Source of the DNA: an uncultured Burkholderiales bacterium
Lineage (GTDB): Bacteria > Pseudomonadota > Gammaproteobacteria > Burkholderiales > Burkholderiaceae_C
Direction: 5' to 3'
Assembly: GCA_937873395.1 (NCBI GenBank)
Contig: CALMYH010000044.1
Location: forward strand, 1-41,353
Length of the DNA stretch: 41,353 nt
In this document: in pieces, positions 1 through 7,422 of the stretch
How positions within the stretch are numbered: position 1 is the stretch's first letter
Layout: each line of letters starts with the position of its first letter
Notes under the pieces: model-generated
What the model was told of the DNA's origin: nothing
Database searches by the model: none
What the model saw: the letters and a program-made list of their open reading frames with translations, nothing else
Program-made: the position numbers and the translations under genes

Positions 1-739
1 CCGGGTCGGCGCCCTGGGCGATGGCGGCGATGGCGTTCTCGTAGCTGGCCTGGTAACGCAGCGCGTCGGCCTGAGTGCGCGCACCCTCCCCCAGCATGTC
101 GTAGCTGAACCAGAGCCCCCACGCTCCACCGCTGCGCGGGTCGCTGCCCCCCGAGGGGGCGCGTTCCGCCTTGGGGCGGCCCGGCGGCGGAACCCGCAAG
201 CTTGCATGCCTCTTGCGCGCGGCGGCGGCTTCCTTCATGCCTTCGCCAATGGTCTGACCGAGCACGAACTGACGACCCAGCAGTTGCACCGCGCGCAGCG
301 TGGCGGCCACCACGGTGCGCGCGCCCAGCTTGGCCATCAGGCCCGGCTCGTGGCCGGACTCGGGCAGAAAGTGCTTGGACATGGCGATCGCGGTCGAAGA
401 CAACCGGGCCAAGGTCGAGTCGGCCGCGCCGTCAAAGTCCGCACGCCCCAGCTGGTCGGCCGTCAGCGCGATGGCGGTTTCGGCATCGGGCACGCGCAGC
501 AGGGCTTCGGCCAGGCGCATCAAGGCCAGGCCCTCGGCGCTGGAAATCGGGTACTCCTTGAGCAGGCTTTCCATGGCCCAGAAGGGCGGCGGGTTCTCGC
601 GTACCGCCCGCACCCAGGGCGCGGCCACCTGGGCGGCCGCCGCCCAGTCCAGCGCACCCTGCAGCGCGGCCAGGCGCTGGGCGACGGTTTCGCCTTCGGG
701 TCGGTAGGGAAAAGGCAGGCGGTCGGTGCGGCGGGGCAT
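1..739 (-). CDS. putA: Bifunctional proline dehydrogenase / glutamate-semialdehyde dehydrogenase PutA, N-terminal part (runs off the window)
   Basis: PutA oxidises proline to glutamate by an FAD proline dehydrogenase and an NAD aldehyde dehydrogenase domain. Only about 246 codons are present: ATG at 739-737, open to base 1. The helical N-terminal arm (LLKEYPISSAEGLALMRLAEALLRVPD region, split here as LLKEYPISSAEGL and MRLAEALLRVPD) and the start of the barrel domain (YDMLGEGARTQAD, residues 213-225) are recognisable. There is no ribbon-helix-helix domain ahead of it, so this copy should not regulate itself; the divergent Lrp-type gene probably does. Residues about 178-210 (HASLRVPPPGRPK ... 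GGAWGLW) are low-complexity, unlike the family, and are encoded by a dispersed repeat. Start ATG, the Met at 238 and the Met at 97 are all in one frame, so the insert keeps the frame. Confidence 0.88.
   Translation of the reverse strand, partial: MPRRTDRLPFPYRPEGETVAQRLAALQGALDWAAAAQVAAPWVRAVRENPPPFWAMESLLKEYPISSAEGLALMRLAEALLRVPDAETAIALTADQLGRADFDGAADSTLARLSSTAIAMSKHFLPESGHEPGLMAKLGARTVVAATLRAVQLLGRQFVLGQTIGEGMKEAAAARKRHASLRVPPPGRPKAERAPSGGSDPRSGGAWGLWFSYDMLGEGARTQADALRYQASYENAIAAIAQGADP
115..200. repeat. Dispersed GC-rich hairpin repeat lying inside putA
   Basis: The segment carries a GCCCCC/GGGGGC hairpin (146-151 with 155-160) followed by a CCGCC/GGCGG hairpin (166-170 with 175-179) and a GGCCCGGCGG tail. 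The layout (CTGCG-rich lead, C5-G5 hairpin, then GGCCCGGC) resembles the two intergenic copies near 3752 and 5023. I recall near-identical intergenic repeats in other Comamonadaceae genomes, but could not search. Here it encodes residues about 181-209 of PutA without a stop or frameshift. Confidence 0.65.
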
Positions 740-800
740 GGCGGGTCTCCGGAGCGGGACAAAACAGTGAATACCGGCAGTATCAACAAACATTCAACGA

Positions 801-824
801 ATTTTTCTCTGATTTTTCGATTTC
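801..824. promoter_or_regulatory. Candidate operator in the putA / Lrp-regulator divergent region
   Basis: The 105-base divergent region is much more AT-rich than its surroundings. ATTTTTC occurs at 801-807 and again at 812-818, 11 bases apart (one helical turn), followed by ATTTC at 820-824. Helically phased AT-rich sites suit an Lrp/AsnC octamer. This is inference; no exact Lrp consensus is present. Confidence 0.3.
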
Positions 825-844
825 AACCGGATAATTCACCATCC

Positions 845-1318
845 ATGAACGAAACCTCCCACGAGCTTGACCGCATCGACCTGCGCATCCTGAAGGTCCT
901 GCAGGCCGACGGCCGCATCTCCAACCTCAAGCTGGCCGAGGCGGTGGCGCTTTCGCCCACCGCCGTGCTGGCACGCACCCAGCGCCTGCAGCGCGACGGC
1001 TACATCCTGGGCTACGAGGCGCGGCTGAACCCGCTCAAGCTCGGGCGCGGCATGCTGGTCTTCGTCGAGGTGCTGCTGGACCGCACCACGCCCAACGTGT
1101 TCAACGAGTTCAAGGCCGCGGTGCAGGTGCGCGACGAGATCCTGGAGTGCCACATGGTCGCCGGCGGCTTCGACTACCTGATCAAGACCCGCATGGCCGA
1201 CATGGCCGCCTTCCGCGAGTTCGCCGGCAGCGTGCTGTGGCAGCTGCCCGGCGTGCGTGAGACGAGGACCTACGCCGTCATGGAAGAAGTGAAGCACAGC
1301 TCGTGCCTGCCCCTCTGA
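845..1318 (+). CDS. Lrp/AsnC family transcriptional regulator, probable putA regulator
   Basis: 157 residues, the normal size for the family. An AsnC-type winged helix occupies residues about 6-62 (DRIDLRILKVLQADGRIS, then LAEAVALSPTAVLARTQRL), and a RAM ligand/oligomerisation domain follows from about 70 to 145. The ATG at 845 is chosen because the long open frame upstream is only the antisense of putA and has no family similarity. The gene is divergent from putA with 105 bases between the starts, the usual place for a PutR-type proline-responsive activator. The effector (proline) is inferred from position only. Confidence 0.85.
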   Translation: MNETSHELDRIDLRILKVLQADGRISNLKLAEAVALSPTAVLARTQRLQRDGYILGYEARLNPLKLGRGMLVFVEVLLDRTTPNVFNEFKAAVQVRDEILECHMVAGGFDYLIKTRMADMAAFREFAGSVLWQLPGVRETRTYAVMEEVKHSSCLPL

Positions 1319-1395
1319 TCCTCCGAAAGGGGGTGTTCAGGCGGGCGCACCCGGGGCAAAATCCCGTGTCTTGATCGGCCCTGAAAGGATTCTCC

Positions 1396-1944
1396 ATGCA
1401 CGCCGGACCCCGTCTTCTGGCCCTCGTTCTGGCGTCCCTGGCTTGCTCGGCCGGGTGGGCGCAGACCATCCGACCGGGCCTGTGGGAAGTCAGCCAACGC
1501 GTCTCGGGAAACCCGGAAATGGACGCGGCCATGGCCCGGATGCGGCAGCAGATGGCGGCCATGCCGCCCGAGCAGCGCAAGATGATGGAAGACATGATGG
1601 CCCGACAGGGCGTGTCCGTGCCCAAGTCCGGTGCCAGCGGCGACATGAGCGTCCGTGTCTGCATCTCGCCCGAAATGGCTTCCCGCCAGGAAATGCCGCA
1701 ACAGACCGAGGGCGACTGCACTACCCGCGTGACCTCCCGCAGCAGCCAAAGCATGAAGGTGCGCTTCGAATGCAAGAACCCGCCGTCCTCAGGAGAGGGC
1801 ACCTACACCTTCCAGGGCGACACCGGCTACACCATGCAGATGGCCATGAAGACGGTACGCAACGGCAAGACCGAAACCATGAACCTGGACGGCCAAGGAA
1901 AGTGGCTGGCCGCCGACTGCGGGAACATCAGGCCGGTGCGCTGA
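1396..1944 (+). CDS. DUF3617-like exported protein
   Basis: 182 residues. A Sec signal peptide is clear: basic start, hydrophobic LLALVLASLACSAG and a likely cut after GWA. The mature part begins TIRPGLWEVSQRV, the hallmark opening of DUF3617 proteins, followed by a Met-rich helix (residues about 45-78), two Cys in the VRVCISPEM and EGDCTTRV segments, and a beta-rich end with KTETMNLDGQGKW and a late Cys. Preceded by AAAGGAT at good spacing. The function of the family is unknown; a periplasmic location is inferred from the signal peptide. Confidence 0.75.
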   Translation: MHAGPRLLALVLASLACSAGWAQTIRPGLWEVSQRVSGNPEMDAAMARMRQQMAAMPPEQRKMMEDMMARQGVSVPKSGASGDMSVRVCISPEMASRQEMPQQTEGDCTTRVTSRSSQSMKVRFECKNPPSSGEGTYTFQGDTGYTMQMAMKTVRNGKTETMNLDGQGKWLAADCGNIRPVR

Positions 1945-1962
1945 CCATGGCGCCGGGGATCC

Positions 1963-2664
1963 TCAGCCCCGGCTGCCAAAAATGGCGCGCCCCACGCGCA
2001 CCAACGTGGATCCGGCAGCGATCGCCGGCTCCAGGTCGTCGCTCATGCCCATCGACAGGGTATCCAGATCGTGTCCCCGGGCTCGAAGTGCCTCGAACAG
2101 GTCCCGCACCCGCAGGAAAACCGCCCGCTGGGCTTCTTCACCCTCGACCGGGTCGGGAATGCTCATGAGTCCGCGCAGCCGCAGACCCGGCAGCCCGGCC
2201 ACCATCTCGGCCAGACCCGGGAGATCCTGGGGAGAAACGCCGGATTTGCTGGCCCCGCCATCGGCGTTCACCTGGATGCACACCTGCAACGGCGGCAAGC
2301 CGGCAGGCCGCTGCTCGCTCAGGCGCTGGGCAATCTTGATCCGGTCCACCGACTGGACCCAGTCGAAATGGCTGGCCACCAGACGGGTCTTGTTGCTTTG
2401 CAGGGGCCCTATGCAATGCCAGACCACAGGCGCAGCGCCTGGCGGCAGCAACCCGCGCACTGCCAGCACCTTCTCCACGCCTTCCTGCACATAGTTCTCG
2501 CCAAAGGCCGACTGCCCGGCGCCCAGCGCCTCGATCACCGCCTCCGGACCGAAGGTCTTGGACACCGCCAGCAGCGTGATCTCGTTCACGTCACGACCTG
2601 AGCGGTCACAGGCACGCGCCATGCGGTCACGAACCAACTGGAGATTGGCTTGAATCGTCGTCAT
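1963..2664 (-). CDS. yggS: YggS/PLPBP family pyridoxal-phosphate homeostasis protein
   Basis: 233 residues, starting at MTTIQANLQL. The PLP lysine lies in LLAVSKTF as Lys36, the same position as in E. coli YggS. Other family marks are FGENYVQEG, WHCIGPLQSNK, SVDRIKIAQ, GLMSIPDP and LSMGMSDDLEPAI. The protein is a single-domain barrel that buffers PLP and affects amino-acid and vitamin B6 balance without known catalysis. An in-frame upstream start at 2691 exists but adds nine residues absent from the family. It is divergent from pilT with 38 bases between the starts, a conserved proteobacterial arrangement. Confidence 0.93.
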   Translation of the reverse strand: MTTIQANLQLVRDRMARACDRSGRDVNEITLLAVSKTFGPEAVIEALGAGQSAFGENYVQEGVEKVLAVRGLLPPGAAPVVWHCIGPLQSNKTRLVASHFDWVQSVDRIKIAQRLSEQRPAGLPPLQVCIQVNADGGASKSGVSPQDLPGLAEMVAGLPGLRLRGLMSIPDPVEGEEAQRAVFLRVRDLFEALRARGHDLDTLSMGMSDDLEPAIAAGSTLVRVGRAIFGSRG

Positions 2665-2702
2665 AATCAGTCTGTCACAGCTACCGCGCACGGAACCACG
2701 GG

Positions 2703-3746
2703 ATGGACATCACACAACTGCTCGCCTTCAGCGTCAAGAACAAGGCATCCGACCTCCACCTCTCCGCCGGCCTGCCACCCATGATACGGGTGCATGGCGA
2801 CGTGCGCAGAATCAATGTCGAACCGCTGGACCACAAAACCGTCCACGCCATGGTGTACGACATCATGAACGATGCCCAGCGCAAGCATTACGAGGAGTTC
2901 CTGGAGGTCGACTTTTCGTTCGAGATCGAGGGACTCTCGCGCTTCCGCGTCAATGCCTTCAACCAGAACCGGGGGGCCGGTGCCGTCTTCCGGACCATTC
3001 CGAGCAAGATCCTGACCCTGGAACAGCTCAACGCACCCAAGATCTTCGCCGACCTGGCCTTGCGGCCCCGCGGGCTGGTGCTGGTCACCGGCCCCACCGG
3101 TTCGGGCAAGTCGACGACCCTGGCCGGCATGGTGAACCACCTCAACGAGTCGGAGTACGGTCACATCCTGACCATCGAGGACCCGGTGGAATTCGTGCAC
3201 GAATCCAAGAAATGCCTGGTCAACCAGCGCGAGGTCGGTCCGCACACCCTGAGTTTTGCCAACGCCCTGCGCTCGGCGCTGCGGGAAGATCCGGACGCCA
3301 TCCTGGTGGGCGAGATGCGCGACCTGGAGACCATCCGCCTGGCCATGACCGCCGCCGAGACCGGTCACCTGGTGTTCGGCACGCTGCACACCTCCAGCGC
3401 GGCCAAGACCATCGACCGCATCATCGACGTGTTCCCGGCCGAAGAGAAGGACATGGTGCGGGCCATGCTGTCCGAATCGCTGGTGGCCGTCATTTCACAG
3501 ACCCTGTGCAAGCTCAAGGACGGCAGCGGTCGGGTGGCGGCGCACGAGATCATGATCGGCACCAGCGCCATCCGAAACCTGATCCGCGAGGCCAAGGTGG
3601 CGCAGATGTATTCGGCCATCCAGACCGGCAACAACGTCGGCATGCAGACGCTGGACCAGAACCTGGCCGAACTGGTCAAACGCAACGTGATCAGCGCGGC
3701 CGAGGCGCGCAGCAAGGCCAAGATTCCCGAAAACTTCCCCGGATAG
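2703..3746 (+). CDS. pilT: Type IV pilus retraction ATPase PilT
   Basis: 347 residues, full length. The N-terminal PAS-like part (KASDLHLSAGLPPMIRVHGD) is followed by a RecA-type ATPase core: Walker A GPTGSGKST at about 130-138, the Asp box around TIEDPVEFVH (157-166), Walker B DAILVGEMRD (198-207) and the His box TAAETGHLVFGTLH (216-229). The hexameric motor depolymerises the pilus from the cytoplasmic face of the inner membrane and drives twitching and DNA uptake. pilU follows after 118 bases, a gap filled by a dispersed repeat. Confidence 0.97.
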   Translation: MDITQLLAFSVKNKASDLHLSAGLPPMIRVHGDVRRINVEPLDHKTVHAMVYDIMNDAQRKHYEEFLEVDFSFEIEGLSRFRVNAFNQNRGAGAVFRTIPSKILTLEQLNAPKIFADLALRPRGLVLVTGPTGSGKSTTLAGMVNHLNESEYGHILTIEDPVEFVHESKKCLVNQREVGPHTLSFANALRSALREDPDAILVGEMRDLETIRLAMTAAETGHLVFGTLHTSSAAKTIDRIIDVFPAEEKDMVRAMLSESLVAVISQTLCKLKDGSGRVAAHEIMIGTSAIRNLIREAKVAQMYSAIQTGNNVGMQTLDQNLAELVKRNVISAAEARSKAKIPENFPG

Positions 3747-3751
3747 CATGT

Positions 3752-3846
3752 CCCACCCCCGTCGCTTGCCCACTGCGTGTGGCCGCATCCCCCCTCAAGG
3801 GGGCAACGCGAGTGGCCCGGCAAAGCCGGTTCCACCGCGTTCTTGA
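3752..3846. repeat. Dispersed intergenic repeat, copy between pilT and pilU
   Basis: The core 3790-3846 matches 5054-5110 at 52 of 57 positions by eye. It contains CCCCC-TCAA-GGGGG (3790-3803) and CCGGC-AAA-GCCGG (3817-3829), then a shared TTCCACCGC ... CTTGA end. A looser match in the lead (CCCACCCCCG) extends the copy back to about 3752. It starts only a few bases after the pilT stop and ends 18 bases before the pilU start, leaving room for the pilU ribosome-binding site AAGGA. There is no T-run after the hairpins, so it is not a standard terminator. Confidence 0.85.
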
Positions 3847-3864
3847 ACAGACAAGGAAGAATGC

Positions 3865-5001
3865 ATGGAACGCGATCAGGCATCGAAATTCATCAACGAC
3901 CTGCTCAAGCTGATGCTCAGCCGCAGTGGCAGCGACCTGTTCATCACGGCGGATTTTCCGCCGGCCATCAAGGTCGACGGCCGGGTGGTCAAGGTCTCGC
4001 CCCAGCCGCTGAACGGCACGCACACGCTGGCGCTGGCGCGCGCGATCATGAACGACAAGCAGGCGGCGGATTTCGAGCGCACCAAAGAGTGCAATTTCGC
4101 CATCTCGCCCCCCGGCATCGGCCGTTTCCGGGTCAGTGCCTTCATCCAGCAAGGCAAGATCGGCATGGTGCTCAGGACCATCCCGGCCAATCTGCCCACC
4201 ATCGACTCCCTGGGGCTGCCCCAGGTGATGAAGGACGTGGCCTTGTCCAAGCGCGGACTGTGCATCATGGTCGGCGCCACCGGATCGGGCAAGTCGACCA
4301 CGCTGGCGGCCATGGTGGACTGGCGCAACGAGAACACTTTCGGGCACATCATCACCATCGAAGACCCGGTCGAATTCGTGCATCCGCACAAGAACTGCGT
4401 CGTGACCCAGCGCGAAGTCGGCCTGGACACCGACAGCTGGGAGGCGGCCCTGAAGAACTCGCTGCGCCAGGCGCCGGACGTGATCCTGATGGGCGAAATC
4501 CGCGACCGCGAAACCATGGAGCATGCGATCCAGTTTGCGGAAACCGGACACCTGTGCCTCGCCACCCTGCACGCCAACAGCGCGAACCAGGCCCTGGACC
4601 GGATCATCAACTTCTTTCCGGAAGAGCGACGCGCACAGTTGCTGATGGACCTGTCGCTGAACCTGCGCGCCCTGATTTCGCAGCGACTGGTGCCCCGACA
4701 GGACAACAAGGGCCGTCACGCGGCGGTCGAGATCATGCTCAATTCGCCGCTGATCTCCGATCTCATCTTCAAGGGCGAGGTCGCCGAGATCAAGGAGATC
4801 ATGAAGAAGAGCACCAACATCGGTATGCAGACCTTCGACCAGTCGCTGTTCAATGCCTTTGAGGCCAACATCATCAGCTTCGAGGATGCCCTGCGCAACG
4901 CCGACTCGCTCAATGACCTGCGCCTGCAGATCAAGCTCAACAGCCAGCGCGCCCGGACCCAGGACCTGGCAGCGGGCACCGAGCACCTGACGATCGTTTG
5001 A
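3865..5001 (+). CDS. pilU: PilT-like retraction ATPase PilU
   Basis: 378 residues, a PilT paralogue. Walker A is GATGSGKSTT at about 137-146, the Asp box surrounds TIEDPVEFVHPHKN, Walker B is DVILMGEIRDRE, and the His box is FAETGHLCLATLHANSAN. PilU acts with PilT as an accessory retraction motor. The C-terminus extends past the ATPase core (LNSQRARTQDLAAG), usual for PilU and absent from PilT. AAGGA lies ahead of the start. It is flanked on both sides by copies of the same hairpin repeat. Confidence 0.95.
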   Translation: MERDQASKFINDLLKLMLSRSGSDLFITADFPPAIKVDGRVVKVSPQPLNGTHTLALARAIMNDKQAADFERTKECNFAISPPGIGRFRVSAFIQQGKIGMVLRTIPANLPTIDSLGLPQVMKDVALSKRGLCIMVGATGSGKSTTLAAMVDWRNENTFGHIITIEDPVEFVHPHKNCVVTQREVGLDTDSWEAALKNSLRQAPDVILMGEIRDRETMEHAIQFAETGHLCLATLHANSANQALDRIINFFPEERRAQLLMDLSLNLRALISQRLVPRQDNKGRHAAVEIMLNSPLISDLIFKGEVAEIKEIMKKSTNIGMQTFDQSLFNAFEANIISFEDALRNADSLNDLRLQIKLNSQRARTQDLAAGTEHLTIV

Positions 5002-5022
5002 CCACCCCAGCGCCCGACTTTG

Positions 5023-5110
5023 CCCACCCCCGCGCCGCGCCTGCGGCGCGTCACCCCCTCAAGGGGGCGATGCGATTGGCCCGGCAAAGCCGGTTCCACC
5101 GCATCCTTGA
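5023..5110. repeat. Dispersed intergenic repeat, copy after pilU
   Basis: Three successive hairpins: 5031-5038 with 5043-5050 (8 bp, GC-rich), CCCCC-TCAA-GGGGG at 5054-5067, and CCGGC-AAA-GCCGG at 5081-5093. The core 5054-5110 is about 91 percent identical to the copy at 3790-3846. It fills most of the 142-base gap between pilU and the next gene. No T-run follows. Confidence 0.85.
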
Positions 5111-5143
5111 CCTGACTTCCCCTCATTCCCCCATCGCATCCTC

Positions 5144-6046
5144 ATGAGCAGCATTGCATCAAAGACGTACGAATCCGTTGCGCCCAAGAGGGTCGCGTTT
5201 CTCGGTCTGGGCGTCATGGGGTTTCCCATGGCCGGGCACCTGGCCAAGGCCGGGCATTCGGTGACGGTCTACAACCGGTCGCCGGCCAAGGCGCAGGCCT
5301 GGGTGGCCGAGTTCGGTGGCACGGCCAAGGCCACGCCGCGCGAGGCGGCGGCCGGGGCCGATGTGGTGTTCTGCTGTGTCGGCAATGACGATGACCTGCG
5401 CTCGGTCACGCTGGGTGCGGACGGCGCCTTCGCCGGCATGAAGGAAGGGGCCGTGTTCGTGGACCACACCACCGCCTCGGCCGACGTGGCGCGCGAACTG
5501 CATGCGGCCGCGAAGACGCTCGGTCTGGCCTTTGTCGATGCCCCGGTCTCGGGTGGTCAGGCCGGCGCCCAGAATGGCACCCTGACCGTGATGTGTGGCG
5601 GTGACACCACCGCCTTCGAAACTGCGCGCCCCGTGGCCATGGCCTTCTCGCGCGCCTTCACCCTGATGGGTGACAGCGGCGCCGGCCAGCTGACCAAGAT
5701 GGTCAACCAGATCTGCATTGCCGGCCTGGTCCAGGGTCTGGCCGAGGCGATCGCTTTCGGTCAGAAAGCCGGGCTGGACATGCCGCAGGTGCTCGATGTC
5801 ATCGGCAAAGGCGCGGCCCAGAGCTGGCAACTGGACAACCGCGGCAAGACCATGGTGGAAGACCGCTTCGATTTCGGTTTCGCGGTGGACTGGATGCGCA
5901 AGGACCTGGGACTGGTGCTCGAAGAGGCCCGGCGCAATGGCGCGCGCCTGCCGGTCACCGCGCTGGTCGACCAGTTCTACGCCGACCTGCAGTCCATGGG
6001 CGGGAACCGGCTGGACACGTCCAGCCTGATCCGGCGTCTGCGCTGA
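5144..6046 (+). CDS. NAD(P)-dependent beta-hydroxyacid dehydrogenase (3-hydroxyisobutyrate / tartronate-semialdehyde reductase family)
   Basis: 300 residues. The Rossmann motif GLGVMG lies at 21-26, followed by the substrate segment VDHTTAS (106-112), DAPVSGGQAGA (132-142) and the catalytic lysine in GQLTKMVNQ (Lys185). The C-terminal helical domain (DLGLVLEEARRNGARLPVT) completes the fold. Members oxidise 3-hydroxyisobutyrate, or reduce tartronate semialdehyde, succinic semialdehyde or glyoxylate. The context names no pathway, so the substrate is left open. VYNRSPAKA after the second strand has Asn-Arg rather than an acidic residue, which favours NADP(H). It is convergent with the BON lipoprotein gene. 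Confidence 0.9.
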   Translation: MSSIASKTYESVAPKRVAFLGLGVMGFPMAGHLAKAGHSVTVYNRSPAKAQAWVAEFGGTAKATPREAAAGADVVFCCVGNDDDLRSVTLGADGAFAGMKEGAVFVDHTTASADVARELHAAAKTLGLAFVDAPVSGGQAGAQNGTLTVMCGGDTTAFETARPVAMAFSRAFTLMGDSGAGQLTKMVNQICIAGLVQGLAEAIAFGQKAGLDMPQVLDVIGKGAAQSWQLDNRGKTMVEDRFDFGFAVDWMRKDLGLVLEEARRNGARLPVTALVDQFYADLQSMGGNRLDTSSLIRRLR

Positions 6047-6074
6047 CCGCCACGCCGCAGACCGGCCTGTAGGT

Positions 6075-6728
6075 TCACCTGGCTGCGGGCGCCTCGGCAG
6101 ACGACGGCTGCAGGCGACGCAGCTCTTCCTCGGTGATGATTTCCAGGACGCGGACCACCCGCTGGACACCCTGAGTGTTGCGCACAATCTCGGTCGCCCG
6201 GTCTGCTTCGCGCTGGGTGACCCGACCCATCATGTAGACGGTACCGCGTTCGGTGACAAACCTGAATGCACTGACCGACAGGTCCTTGGCATCGAAGATG
6301 CTGGCCCTCACCCTCCCGCTGGTGACAGTGTCGGCAGCGCGCTCCCGCAGCGAGGGGCTGCTGACCACGTCCAGCTCGTTGATCACCTCGGTCACGTTGT
6401 CCACCTTCCCGACGATCTCGGCCACCAAGGCCTTGTCACGCTCGTTGGGCACTTCGCCGGTGAGCAGCACTCTGCGGTTGTAGCTGGTCACGTTGACCCG
6501 AACACGCGAACCGACCTCTTCACGCAACCGGCTCGACGCCCGCAATTCGATGCCCTGGTCTTCCAGCTGGGCCCCTGAGGTGCGGCGGTCGGTGACGACC
6601 ACCGCTGTCGTGACCGCGGCCCCACCGACCAGCAGGGGAGCGCAGGCCGACAGCGCCAAACTGGCCGCGACGGCAGAGACGACGGTCACCCAGCCACGGC
6701 GTGACGGACGCAGGGAAGAAACGCTCAT
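6075..6728 (-). CDS. BON-domain outer-membrane lipoprotein (DolP/YraP-like)
   Basis: 217 residues. A signal peptide ends in the lipobox LSAC with Cys29 as the lipidation site. Two BON domains follow, about 58-122 (IELRASSRL to VINELDVV) and 132-200 (DTVTSGRV to RVLEIITE), the DolP layout. DolP binds anionic phospholipid and supports outer-membrane integrity. The C-terminal tail is longer than in E. coli and Ala/Pro-rich. The start overlaps the diaA stop by four bases (ATGA), so the two are translationally coupled and form the yraN-diaA-BON order seen in many proteobacteria. Confidence 0.9.
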   Translation of the reverse strand: MSVSSLRPSRRGWVTVVSAVAASLALSACAPLLVGGAAVTTAVVVTDRRTSGAQLEDQGIELRASSRLREEVGSRVRVNVTSYNRRVLLTGEVPNERDKALVAEIVGKVDNVTEVINELDVVSSPSLRERAADTVTSGRVRASIFDAKDLSVSAFRFVTERGTVYMMGRVTQREADRATEIVRNTQGVQRVVRVLEIITEEELRRLQPSSAEAPAAR

Positions 6729-7345
6729 GAGGAAATCTCCTGTTCAGGGTTCATCGTTTCGGGCAGACCGAGCAACTGGGCATCGACACCGTCGCATATG
6801 CAATGCAGCACGAGGTGATGGATCTCCAGCACACGGGCTGGCAGTTCATGTGGCACGCAAACCTGGACGTCCGTGTCGCGCAGCGCCTGGACCAGCCGGC
6901 CGCCACGGCCTCCGACCAGGGCGACCACCGTCATATCGCGCTCGTGGGCGGCCTCCACGGCCGCCAGCACGTTGGCCGAATTGCCCGACGTGGACAGGAC
7001 CAGCAACACGTCGCCGGCCTGCCCCAGGGCCCGCACCTGACGGGAAAACACCATGCGCGTCTCGAAGTCGGTCGCAATGCCGGTGAGCACCGCTGCGTCG
7101 GCCGACAGGCACAGGGCCGCCAGCTCGGGGCGCTCTCGCTCGTACCGCCCGACGAAGCTGGCCGCAAAGTGCTGTGCGGCGGCCGCCGATGCCCCGTTGC
7201 CACAGGTCATGACCTTGCCGCCACCGGTCACGCTGGCCAGCACCGCCTGGGTGGCGGCTTCAACCTGTGGAGAAAGCACCTGGGCGCACTGGTACTTCAG
7301 GTCCGCGCTGTCGATGAACTGTTGCTGGATGCGTTGCAGGAGCAT
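6725..7345 (-). CDS. diaA: SIS-domain protein, DiaA-like (phosphoheptose isomerase fold)
   Basis: 206 residues starting MLLQRIQQQF. SIS-fold features are TCGNGASAAAAQHFAASF (48-65), LVLSTSGNSANVLAA and EIHHLVLHCICDGVD. GmhA enzymes carry a catalytic Glu in the HFAEELTGRYR segment; here it reads HFAASFVGRYE, with no Glu at that place, which fits DiaA, the DnaA-binding initiation regulator, better than a sedoheptulose-7-phosphate isomerase. The gene sits between yraN and the BON lipoprotein gene, the DiaA position. An upstream in-frame start at 7426 would add 27 atypical residues. Confidence 0.85.
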   Translation of the reverse strand: MLLQRIQQQFIDSADLKYQCAQVLSPQVEAATQAVLASVTGGGKVMTCGNGASAAAAQHFAASFVGRYERERPELAALCLSADAAVLTGIATDFETRMVFSRQVRALGQAGDVLLVLSTSGNSANVLAAVEAAHERDMTVVALVGGRGGRLVQALRDTDVQVCVPHELPARVLEIHHLVLHCICDGVDAQLLGLPETMNPEQEISS

Positions 7346-7364
7346 ACGGGAATCATATCGGGAC

Positions 7365-7385
7365 GGGGCCGGCTGGTGCGGCCCC
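7365..7385 (-). other. Hairpin between yraN and diaA
   Basis: GGGGCCG at 7365-7371 pairs perfectly with CGGCCCC at 7379-7385 across a 7-base loop. It lies in the 77-base gap of the yraN-diaA transcript. No T-run follows on the minus strand, so it could be an mRNA processing or stability element rather than a terminator. Confidence 0.35.
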
Positions 7386-7422
7386 CCGGGAGCCGACTCT
7401 ATTGGACACCAGCGCGGCGGTA

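Noticed and set aside
206-844. N-terminal extension of the Lrp-type regulator
   Set aside because: Open frame only; it lies antisense to putA and gives a 370-residue protein unlike any AsnC-family member.
7343-7357. TATGAT just upstream of diaA as a leaderless promoter
   Set aside because: The -10-like hexamer is present but no -35 match lies 16-18 bases upstream, and diaA is better read as part of the yraN transcript.
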